Source: Paenibacillus lutrae
GTDB lineage: Bacteria; Bacillota; Bacilli; Paenibacillales; NBRC-103111
Assembly: GCF_009757775.1 (NCBI RefSeq)
Contig: NZ_RHLK01000003.1
Coordinates: 559,059-623,058, forward strand
Direction of reading: 5' to 3'
DNA length: 64,000 bases
Shown here: piece after piece, positions 57,190 through 64,000 of the stretch
Layout: every line of letters begins with the position of its first letter
How positions within the stretch are numbered: position 1 is the stretch's first letter
Notes under the pieces: model-generated
What the model saw: only the letters and a program-made list of their open reading frames with translations
What the model was told of the DNA's origin: nothing
The model's database searches: none
Translations under genes and position numbers: made by a program

Positions 57190-58446
57190 ATGAATCATCG
57201 CACCATTGGAGTGGACGAAAGACCTCCGTTAGGAAAGACAATTCCACTCAGTCTTCAGCACTTGTTCGCCATGTTCGGCTCTACGGTACTCGTCCCGGCC
57301 TACTTCCAGATCAACCCGGCAATCGTACTGCTCATGAACGGAATCGGCACCCTGCTCTACCTTTTCTTATGTAAAGGCCAAATACCGGCTTATCTCGGTT
57401 CCAGCTTCGCGTTCATCTCTCCGGTGCTTGCAGTCCTCGCTACACAAGGATATAGCGAGGCACTCGGCGGATTTATCGTAGTCGGGATCGTGTTCGTACT
57501 CGTCGCCTGGCTGGTCAAGGCCGTCGGAACCGGATGGATTGATGTTGTCTTCCCACCCGCAGCAATGGGGGCGATTATCGCCGTAATCGGATTGGAGCTG
57601 GCTCCGACCGCAGCCAATATGGCAGGCTTTCTTGCCAAGGAAGGCGCACCTTTTGATACCAAAGCCATTCTAGTATCCGTGGTGACCCTATTGATTGCGG
57701 TTCTCGGCAACGTGCTCTTCCGCGGCTTTATGAAAATCATTCCGATTCTGATCGCCATTATTGCCGGCTATATTCTGGCTTGGTCAGTCGGAATTGTAGA
57801 CTTTACCAAAGTATCCGAAGCAAGCTGGCTTGCATTGCCACAAGTATATACGCCTACATTCGATCCGGGAGCCATCCTGCTGATCCTGCCTGCGGCTCTG
57901 GTCGTCATAGCGGAGCACATCGGCCACCTTGTCGTTACCGGCAACATTGTAGGCAAAGATTTGTCACGTGATCCTGGCCTGGACCGCTCTCTGCTCGGCA
58001 ACGGCGTATCTACGATCCTGTCCGGATTCGTCGGTTCGACGCCGAACACGACTTACGGTGAGAACATCGGCGTACTCGCACTGACCAAAGTGTATTCCAC
58101 CTATGTCATCGGCGGCGCCGCCTTGTTCGCCATCATGCTCTCTTTCTCCGGCAAAGTTGCCGCACTGATTATGACTATTCCAACCCCGGTTATGGGCGGT
58201 GTATCCCTCCTGCTCTTCGGTGTAATCGGTTCTTCCGGTATCCGTATGCTGGTGGACAGTAAAGTGGATTATGCCAAAGCGACGAACATCATTCTGACGT
58301 CCGTTGTCCTGGTGATCGGTCTGAGCGGGGCTGCCTTCAAGCTTGGCGGGTTTGAGCTTAAAGGAATGGCTCTTGCAACGGTCGTAGCGATTCTGCTCAG
58401 CTTGTTCTTCAAGCTTGTGGAAGTGCTGAAGATCTCTAACGATTAG
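57190..58446 (+). CDS. uraA: Uracil permease (NCS2/NAT family)
   Basis: Uracil:H+ symporter of 418 residues with about 14 TM segments. It opens with GKTIPLSLQHLFAMFGSTVL and has IAEHIGHLVVTGNIVGKDL and the NAT signature region GFVGSTPNTTYGENIGVLAL; the Glu in AEHIGH and in YGEN bind uracil in UraA. GGGGG is 12 nt before the ATG, rather far. No PyrR attenuator-like terminator/antiterminator is visible in the short leader. It interrupts the relA-apt adjacency found in Bacillus and lies on the opposite strand; with apt it forms a small salvage neighbourhood. Confidence 0.93.
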   Translation: MNHRTIGVDERPPLGKTIPLSLQHLFAMFGSTVLVPAYFQINPAIVLLMNGIGTLLYLFLCKGQIPAYLGSSFAFISPVLAVLATQGYSEALGGFIVVGIVFVLVAWLVKAVGTGWIDVVFPPAAMGAIIAVIGLELAPTAANMAGFLAKEGAPFDTKAILVSVVTLLIAVLGNVLFRGFMKIIPILIAIIAGYILAWSVGIVDFTKVSEASWLALPQVYTPTFDPGAILLILPAALVVIAEHIGHLVVTGNIVGKDLSRDPGLDRSLLGNGVSTILSGFVGSTPNTTYGENIGVLALTKVYSTYVIGGAALFAIMLSFSGKVAALIMTIPTPVMGGVSLLLFGVIGSSGIRMLVDSKVDYAKATNIILTSVVLVIGLSGAAFKLGGFELKGMALATVVAILLSLFFKLVEVLKISND

Positions 58447-58555
58447 TGTCCGGAAGTTCACTGCACAGCACCATGGCGCTTCGAGTGATAAACTGATAGC
58501 TTGCACTCTTACAAAACGTGTATCTTTTCTTTACTCAACATTTCGTACGGTTATC

Positions 58556-58600
58556 AAAAAAAAGGCCTGTTCTCAAAAATGAGAATAGGCCTTTGGCTTT
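58556..58600. terminator. Bidirectional terminator between uraA and apt
   Basis: Stem AAGGCCTGTTCTCA / TGAGAATAGGCCTT (14 pairs, one wobble), loop of four A. The minus strand ends in eight T (apt), the plus strand in CTTTGGCTTTTTC (uraA). Confidence 0.88.
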
Positions 58601-58603
58601 TTC

Positions 58604-59119
58604 TTAATATTGAATCATCGTGTAGATGTTTTTACCCGCAGGCAGCTTCTCGCGGCCGTTCAAATACGTAAGCTCGATCATAAAGGCAGAACCGATGACT
58701 TCGCCGCCCAGCTGCTCAATCAGGCTGACGCAGGTCTGAATCGTACCGCCTGTGGCCAGCAGATCATCTGCGATCAATACGCGCTGTCCCGGCTTAATCG
58801 CATCGTCATGCACGGCCAGCTTATCTTTGCCGTATTCGAGTGAATAATCGGCTTCGATCGTTTTGCCCGGCAATTTGCCGCTTTTACGGATCGGTACGAA
58901 ACCGACTCCGAGGGCGTAAGCAAGCGGAGCGCCTACAACGAAGCCGCGAGCCTCAGGACCTGCGATGAGATCAATCTGCTGATCCTTAACCAGTTCAGCC
59001 AAATAGTTGATGGCTTCTTTGTAAACGGGACCGTTCTGCAGAAGGGTCGTAATATCTTTAAAACGAATACCCGGCTGCGGGAAATCCTCAATCACGCGGA
59101 TATAGTCTTTGAAATTCAT
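58604..59119 (-). CDS. apt: Adenine phosphoribosyltransferase
   Basis: Converts adenine and PRPP to AMP. 171 residues. MNFKDYIRVIEDFPQPGIRF is the typical N-terminus, GPEARGFVVGAPLAYALGVG the hood, and VLIADDLLATGGT the PRPP-binding motif. GGAGG lies 8 nt before the ATG at 59119; the longer frame would run into recJ. It starts 16 nt after recJ, so the two are co-transcribed. Confidence 0.97.
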   Translation of the reverse strand: MNFKDYIRVIEDFPQPGIRFKDITTLLQNGPVYKEAINYLAELVKDQQIDLIAGPEARGFVVGAPLAYALGVGFVPIRKSGKLPGKTIEADYSLEYGKDKLAVHDDAIKPGQRVLIADDLLATGGTIQTCVSLIEQLGGEVIGSAFMIELTYLNGREKLPAGKNIYTMIQY

Positions 59120-59135
59120 TCGAAATTCCTCCAAT

Positions 59136-61583
59136 TTATGAGTGTTGGGCGGATAACAGCTGCGGCGACCGGCAGTTTGCAATCCAATCTTGCAGTTCTT
59201 TGGCGGATGTATAGACACAAACGCGGTCGATTTCCGCACGCGCCAGCCGTTCCTGGTATTTGCGGGAAGCGGTCAGATCACGCTTGGCAGGAGTCTCTAC
59301 CGGCCGGACTACACCCCCGGCCTTCTGGATAAACCCAAGCTCCTCGAATACGTCGAGGACGAAAGAAATCATCGCCGGCGACAATCCCGACCGGCGGCTG
59401 AAAGACTGCAGCAGGGCGGGATTGCGCAAATCCCAGATGCCCTGCTTCAGCACGGACGCGTAGACCGCCTTGAACTGGTCACGCGTCGGCATGGCGCCCC
59501 CGTCCTGGGGCACCGGGTCTGCGAAGACGGCATAGCAGCGGCGCATGCCGTCCGCCTGCTCCAGCGCCCGCTGGAGCTGCGGGAGCGTGCGCGGCGCCGT
59601 GCAGAGGACAACGTCGGTCATCTCCGGGAACCGCAGTTCCCGCGCCGCCTCGTTGTCCGCGGCAAGGCTGCCGTCAGGCAGGCACCGCCACACGGGGCCT
59701 GCCTGAGCGCCAGGTGCAGCCGGAGCGCGGTCCTCTTCACCGAAGAGGACGAGCGCTGGCTGCACCGCCTTGCCGCGCTCCGGCAGCGCGGCAAGGCGCT
59801 CCCCGAGCGAGGAAAGTTCCTCGCCGATGCGGGCGCTGTTCTTGCCTCTCCAGTCGAAGACCTGGAGAGAAGAGATGCGCAAGTCCTGCAGCATCAGCTG
59901 CGGCTTGCGTACGCCGTTCCACTCGTTGACGGAGAGTTCTCCCACTACGTCAACGGGCGCCTGAGGCGTCATCAGGCTGCCGAGCCAGCCTTTGCCGAAG
60001 CCTACCGCCTCGACGCCGCATGCGGTCTCGGCGGCCGCATCCGTGAGCACCAGCTTCAAGTGCTGGCGCTCACGGCCCATCAGGCGGATCTCATCCAGTC
60101 GGAGTCCGCTGAACAAGATCTTGGGCGCCGGATTGCCCACGCCGAACGGCGCCAGCTTCTCGAGCTCCTCGATGCAGGCCAGGGGCACATCGCCCAGACA
60201 GCACTCGGCATCCACGGCGAGCAGCGGAACGAAATCTTCCTCCGTCAGCCACTCGTCTGTCAGCCCATTCAATCTTCTCTCAAACTCCGGGATATTCTCC
60301 CGCCGCAGCGACATTCCGGCAGCTGCCTGGTGTCCGCCGTAATGATCAAGCAAATCCGCGCATGCGCTCAGCGCACGGTACATGTCAAAGCCCGCAATAG
60401 AGCGTGCAGAGCCTTTGGCCATTCCCGTTTCCGGATCAATGCTGAGCACGATAGCAGGTCTATAATAGGTTTCCACAAGACGGGACGCGACAATACCTAC
60501 CACACCTACATTCCATCGTTCACCCGCAGCAACCAGACAACCTCTCGTTTCTGATCCTGCCTCTTGACCGGCTTCGACTGAAGCTTTGGCCTGCGTGGTC
60601 AGATCATCTACAATAAACTGCCGCTCCTTATTAAGCAAATCCAGTTCCTCTGCTATCGCGGCCGCTTCGGCAGCATCTTCCGTTACCAGAAGGCGGAGCG
60701 CAGTTGAAGCATGAGCGAGCCTGCCGCTTGCATTAATACGCGGAGCCAGACCGAAACCGATATTGGTTGCGGAAACCGTACTCGGATCAACACTGCAAAC
60801 TTCCATCAGAGCACGGATTCCGGGGTAAACAGAACGCTGCATCCGCTCCAGACCAAGCTTGACGATAATCCGGTTCTCATCATGAAGCGGCATCAAATCG
60901 GCGACTGTTCCAATCGCAGCGATCTCAAGCAGTTCTTCCGGTACCCGGCCAAGCAGGGCCTGCGCTAATTTCAGCGCTACGCCTACACCGGCCAGCCCCT
61001 TGAACGGATACGGGCAATTTTCTTTCTTCGGATTAATAAGAGCGTGCGGCTGCGGCAGAACATTCGGCGGTTCATGATGATCCGTCACAATTATATCCAT
61101 GCCAAGCTCGCGAATGTACTTCACTTCTTCTACGGCACTGACTCCCGTATCTACTGTAATCATCAGGGATACACCCTGTTCTTTGGCCAAATCGGCGGCC
61201 CCTTTGTTCAGGCCGTAGCCTTCTTGGACCCGGTGAGGAATATACGTATCAAAGTTAGCGCCAAGCCCTCTTAAGAGATGAGCCATCAGAGCGGTACTGC
61301 TTACTCCATCTGCATCGTAGTCCCCGTAGATGCGGATCTTTTCTCCGCTCCGTACAGCCTCTTGAATACGTGCTACAGCTTCTCTCATCCCATCGAGAAG
61401 GAAGGGGTCATGAAAATGACCGCTCCCTCCATTCAAAAATAAATCGGCTTCGTCAGCGCTGCGAACTCCCCGCAGCACGAGCAGCTTTGCCAGCAGCGGG
61501 TCCAGCCCGAAAGCTTCACTAAGCTGCAGAGCGGCTGATTGGTCTGCCTCATCAATCCGCCATCTTGCTTTGGATTCCAGCAC
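59136..61583 (-). CDS. recJ: Single-stranded-DNA exonuclease RecJ, GTG start
   Basis: 5'-3' exonuclease for recombination and mismatch repair. 815 residues, slightly longer than Bacillus RecJ. DHH-phosphoesterase motifs are IYGDYDADGVSSTALM and VTDHHEPP; DHHA1 has GLAPRINASGRLAHAST and DHYGGHQAAAGMSL; an OB-fold and a C-terminal RecJ extension follow. AGGAGG lies 6 nt before a GTG at 61583. The part encoding the C-terminal extension (about 59460-60200) is far more GC-rich than the rest. Same order recJ-apt-relA as in Bacillus apart from the inserted uracil permease. Confidence 0.96.
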   Translation of the reverse strand: MLESKARWRIDEADQSAALQLSEAFGLDPLLAKLLVLRGVRSADEADLFLNGGSGHFHDPFLLDGMREAVARIQEAVRSGEKIRIYGDYDADGVSSTALMAHLLRGLGANFDTYIPHRVQEGYGLNKGAADLAKEQGVSLMITVDTGVSAVEEVKYIRELGMDIIVTDHHEPPNVLPQPHALINPKKENCPYPFKGLAGVGVALKLAQALLGRVPEELLEIAAIGTVADLMPLHDENRIIVKLGLERMQRSVYPGIRALMEVCSVDPSTVSATNIGFGLAPRINASGRLAHASTALRLLVTEDAAEAAAIAEELDLLNKERQFIVDDLTTQAKASVEAGQEAGSETRGCLVAAGERWNVGVVGIVASRLVETYYRPAIVLSIDPETGMAKGSARSIAGFDMYRALSACADLLDHYGGHQAAAGMSLRRENIPEFERRLNGLTDEWLTEEDFVPLLAVDAECCLGDVPLACIEELEKLAPFGVGNPAPKILFSGLRLDEIRLMGRERQHLKLVLTDAAAETACGVEAVGFGKGWLGSLMTPQAPVDVVGELSVNEWNGVRKPQLMLQDLRISSLQVFDWRGKNSARIGEELSSLGERLAALPERGKAVQPALVLFGEEDRAPAAPGAQAGPVWRCLPDGSLAADNEAARELRFPEMTDVVLCTAPRTLPQLQRALEQADGMRRCYAVFADPVPQDGGAMPTRDQFKAVYASVLKQGIWDLRNPALLQSFSRRSGLSPAMISFVLDVFEELGFIQKAGGVVRPVETPAKRDLTASRKYQERLARAEIDRVCVYTSAKELQDWIANCRSPQLLSAQHS

Positions 61584-61630
61584 GTTGTTCCTCCTAAATT
61601 CCCCTTATGACTCCCTCTTGCTACACAGAT

Positions 61631-62584
61631 TCAGTGAATTACCTGAAGCGCATCTTTAGAAGCTGCATCAATACTGTGTTTGTAAGGGTAACCGGAGTCA
61701 TATGGGAATACATGTATCGTCACATCCGATAGATGTATAAATTTTTTCATTAACTGATATTTCACCGATCTTGCGATATCATTGCCTTCCAGAACCGTAA
61801 TTCTCGGGTTCACGCTTATTCGCAGTTCCACGATTACATAATGGCCGTGTTCGCGTGCTCTGAGATCTTCAACGGAAATGACCCCTTTCACACTTTGAAC
61901 TGCGGCAATCATATCCCGGGCATCTTCCTGATGAAGAGCACGGTCCATTGTATGCTGGAGTGAATCTGTTATGATGCCATATCCCATTCTGACAATCAGA
62001 AGCGCGATGATAATTCCTGCGGCCGAGTCCAAATAATAAAGAAAGGACCACCCCATTTTGGCTCCGATCAGAGCGCCGACTACTCCTGACAAAGCGATGA
62101 TCGACGAATAAGTACCGGAACGGTTTTCTCGTGTAGAGGAAACAAGTTCCCGTGTACCAAGCTTTCTGCCGATCCAAGACTTATAACGGATAATAGCTTC
62201 TTTCAAGACAATCGAACCGATTATAGCCATAAGCACGTAGCCTTTGGGCGGCTCATACACACCGGCAACAATCTGCTTAACTGCCGATATGCCAATTTCA
62301 ACACTGATAATCATGAGCAATACGGAGATAATAAGGGTGGCAATCGATTCCGCTTTGCCGCGGCCATAAGACAGACCGTGATCAACCGGAGTTACGGGCG
62401 ACCTCAGACTTCTAAGAGCCGCGAATGAGCCAGCGGTATCAGAAGCGGAATGGACAGCGTCAGCAAGCAGTGCTTTGCTGCTGGCCATAAGACCTACGAC
62501 ACATTTTATCAGGGTAAGAACGATGTTGCCACCAACGCCGACCCAGGCTGCTAATTGGGCTTTTTGCAATCGTTCATCAGACAT
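61631..62584 (-). CDS. Cation diffusion facilitator family transporter
   Basis: CDF-type metal/H+ antiporter of 317 residues: six TM segments then a cytoplasmic domain (about 210-300) with the ferredoxin-like fold (LRAREHGHYVIVELRISVNP). The TM2 metal motif is present (LLADAVHSASDTAG). The matching TM5 motif, normally HxxxD in a WHHRSDALSS-like sequence, reads TRENRSGTYSS, so the ligands appear replaced by E and G. The metal is therefore uncertain (Mn, Zn, Fe or another), and function could be altered. It lies between secF and recJ. Confidence 0.88.
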   Translation of the reverse strand: MSDERLQKAQLAAWVGVGGNIVLTLIKCVVGLMASSKALLADAVHSASDTAGSFAALRSLRSPVTPVDHGLSYGRGKAESIATLIISVLLMIISVEIGISAVKQIVAGVYEPPKGYVLMAIIGSIVLKEAIIRYKSWIGRKLGTRELVSSTRENRSGTYSSIIALSGVVGALIGAKMGWSFLYYLDSAAGIIIALLIVRMGYGIITDSLQHTMDRALHQEDARDMIAAVQSVKGVISVEDLRAREHGHYVIVELRISVNPRITVLEGNDIARSVKYQLMKKFIHLSDVTIHVFPYDSGYPYKHSIDAASKDALQVIH

Positions 62585-62637
62585 ATCGACTCTCCCTACA
62601 CATAATTTGGGCTGAGATGCTCATTTATCTTATTCCA

Positions 62638-62669
62638 AGGAAAAGCCGCGGAACGAAAATTCACGCGGC
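62638..62669 (-). terminator. Terminator of the secDF operon
   Basis: Minus strand: GCCGCG / CGCGGC stem, 13-nt AT-rich loop, followed by TTTTCCTT, just after the secF stop. Confidence 0.7.
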
Positions 62670-62676
62670 GGATAGC

Positions 62677-63597
62677 TTATTCTTTTGCTTCGGCGGCTGA
62701 TGCAACTTTACGCTTGCTGCCAAGGGAATTTTTTTTGAGCATGTACCACAGCGGGCTTGCGATGCAGATAGAAGAGTACGCGCCGCTTGTAAGACCGATA
62801 ATTTTGGCCAGTGCAAACAGTTTAATAGATTCGCTGCCGAAAATAAACAGACAGATTGCGGCAATCAAGACCGTAATGACCGTATTAATGTTGCGTGCCA
62901 TCGTCTGCCAGATGCTGTCGTGGACCATAAGTTCCAGATCAGCCGGCGTTTTGAGTTTGGAGAACCGGAGATTCTCCCGGATCCGGTCAAAAATAACGAT
63001 TTTATCGTTAATGGAATAACCGACTGTAGTCAAGACAGCCGCTACGAACGGCAGATCGACTTGAAAGCGGAAGATCGCAAACATGGACACAACGATAACC
63101 GCGTCATGCAGAATGGAAATGATGGCCGCTAGCGCGAATCTCCATTCGAACCGGATGCTTACATAAATACTGATAGCCACACTCGCAATGAGTACACCGA
63201 TAATAGCTTTGAACGCAAGTTCCTTGGCGATATCCGGTGATACCGTATTGACTTCCATGGAGACTTTGTCTTTATAATCGGCCGCATAAGCAGCTTTGAT
63301 CTTATCAATCTGCTCTTTGCCGAGAATCTCGTCAAAACGGGTCGATACGCGGTCGCTGTTAGATCCGCCGATGGTGACGGTTTGATCAAACCCGGCCGTC
63401 TTATAAATCTCCTGAGCTTTCTCCTTGGTAATGGCCTGACCTACCGATACGTCAATAGACGTACCTGCTTTAAAATCAACGCCGTAGTTCATCTGAAACA
63501 ACAGAAGAGCAACGACCCCGGCCGCAATAATTACACTGGAAATGATGAAAAATATTTTACGGTGTGCAACAAAATTGAACTTGTTACTATAATTCAC
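62677..63597 (-). CDS. secF: Protein translocase subunit SecF, GTG start
   Basis: RND-type partner of SecYEG that uses the proton gradient to pull exported proteins. 306 residues with six TM. NYGVDFKAGTSIDV and, after TM4, GYSINDKIVIFDRIREN are SecF hallmarks. GGAGG lies 9 nt before a GTG at 63597, which overlaps the secD 3' end by 11 nt. In Bacillus subtilis secD and secF are one fused gene; here they are separate but translationally coupled. Confidence 0.95.
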   Translation of the reverse strand: MNYSNKFNFVAHRKIFFIISSVIIAAGVVALLLFQMNYGVDFKAGTSIDVSVGQAITKEKAQEIYKTAGFDQTVTIGGSNSDRVSTRFDEILGKEQIDKIKAAYAADYKDKVSMEVNTVSPDIAKELAFKAIIGVLIASVAISIYVSIRFEWRFALAAIISILHDAVIVVSMFAIFRFQVDLPFVAAVLTTVGYSINDKIVIFDRIRENLRFSKLKTPADLELMVHDSIWQTMARNINTVITVLIAAICLFIFGSESIKLFALAKIIGLTSGAYSSICIASPLWYMLKKNSLGSKRKVASAAEAKE

Positions 63598-64000
63598 GGA
63601 TCTGATCCTCCTTCACGCCAAAATAACCCGGCTTCTTGAACAAGTTACCTTTTATAAGCATGTGAATGAGGAACCTGGAAAAGAATACGTTCGTCAGGAC
63701 ACTGACCACGATGCTGAGCATCGTCGTAAGTGCGAATCCTTTGATCGCGCCGTTACCAATAAAGTACAGCACAAGGCTGGCAATAATATTGGTGACGTTG
63801 GCATCCATAATAGTCCGGAAGGAGTGCTTCGAGCCTGTTTTTAAAGAAGAGAGAATACTCTTGCCGCTTCGGATTTCTTCTTTGATGCGTTCGTACGTAA
63901 TAATGTTGGCGTCAACTGCCATCCCGATCCCGAGCACAAGTGCCGCGATACCCGGCAAGGTTAACGTTGCATTAATGAGATCGAATAAGAGCAGCAGGAG
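63587..64000 (-). CDS. secD: Protein translocase subunit SecD, 3' part only (cut by window edge)
   Basis: C-terminal 137 or so residues of SecD, open through base 64000. Visible are LPGIAALVLGIGMAVDANII and TYERIKEEIRSGKSIL, the conserved TM4-TM5 block of SecD, and the last TM segments down to the stop at 63587. The periplasmic P1 domain and the gene start lie beyond the right edge. Confidence 0.93.
   Translation of the reverse strand, partial: LLLLLFDLINATLTLPGIAALVLGIGMAVDANIITYERIKEEIRSGKSILSSLKTGSKHSFRTIMDANVTNIIASLVLYFIGNGAIKGFALTTMLSIVVSVLTNVFFSRFLIHMLIKGNLFKKPGYFGVKEDQIREL

Noticed and set aside
59190-60554. Long plus-strand frame (454 codons) opposite the GC-rich recJ 3' part
   Set aside because: High GC reduces stop codons on the other strand; no start signal, no domain.

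Overview
This window reads as chromosomal DNA from a spore-forming, Gram-positive Bacillota of the Paenibacillaceae type (Paenibacillus or a close relative). The evidence is the Bacillus-like order of the alaS-yrzL-ruvX-yrzB-mltG-U32 block and of the mnmA/iscS/cymR/rarA/tcdA/aspS/hisS/dtd/relA/apt/recJ/secF block, two T-box leaders, a GerA/GerB/GerC germinant receptor, SLH-type proteins, strong AGGAGG ribosome-binding sites with some GTG and TTG starts, and secD and secF as separate genes. No rRNA, tRNA, transposon, phage or CRISPR array was seen. Most genes lie on the minus strand.

Layout. 1-6.2 kb: a minus-strand operon for a sugar-type ABC importer (lipoprotein, two permeases, no ATPase) followed by its YesM/YesN-type kinase and response regulator, which runs off the left edge. 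6.5-7.5 kb: a membrane diguanylate cyclase with a LytS-type 5TM sensor. 7.7-12.7 kb: the pyruvate dehydrogenase operon pdhABCD. Across a repeat-rich divergent promoter lies a small esterase, then a LipL-type octanoyltransferase, which fits supplying the lipoyl cofactor to PDH. 15.1-20.7 kb: an orphan membrane kinase, a class B penicillin-binding protein and a chemoreceptor.

21-28.4 kb: the alaS block (tRNA hydroxylation U32 pair, mltG, two DUF1292 genes, ruvX, yrzL, alaS with its T-box). 29-33 kb: a DUF1854 protein overlapping an unusual ABC exporter, and an AI-2E-type permease. 33.2-40.1 kb: zinc ribbon, PRC-barrel protein, iscS, cymR, divergent mnmA, a CPA1 antiporter and rarA. 40.2-45.3 kb: the germinant receptor operon and an SLH protein. 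45.4-50.4 kb: tcdA, aspS, hisS with a T-box, and an HxlR regulator.

50.6-53.5 kb: an exported phosphodiester glycosidase and a membrane-anchored FAD protein with a long leader. 54-64 kb: a small unrecognised gene, dtd, relA, divergent uracil permease, apt, recJ, a cation diffusion facilitator, secF and the 3' end of secD.

Most of the window is housekeeping: tRNA charging and modification, sulfur transfer, stringent response, purine salvage, DNA repair and secretion. The less ordinary parts are a run of TTAA hexamers at exact 11-bp spacing after mnmA, the palindrome-rich pdhA/esterase intergenic region, the DUF1854-ABC pair, an apparent Asp specifier in the hisS-aspS T-box, a 57-codon gene with its own terminator, and a long structured leader before the FAD protein. 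Gene starts below were chosen from ribosome-binding-site spacing and often differ from the longest reading frame. I found no clearly new multi-gene system.
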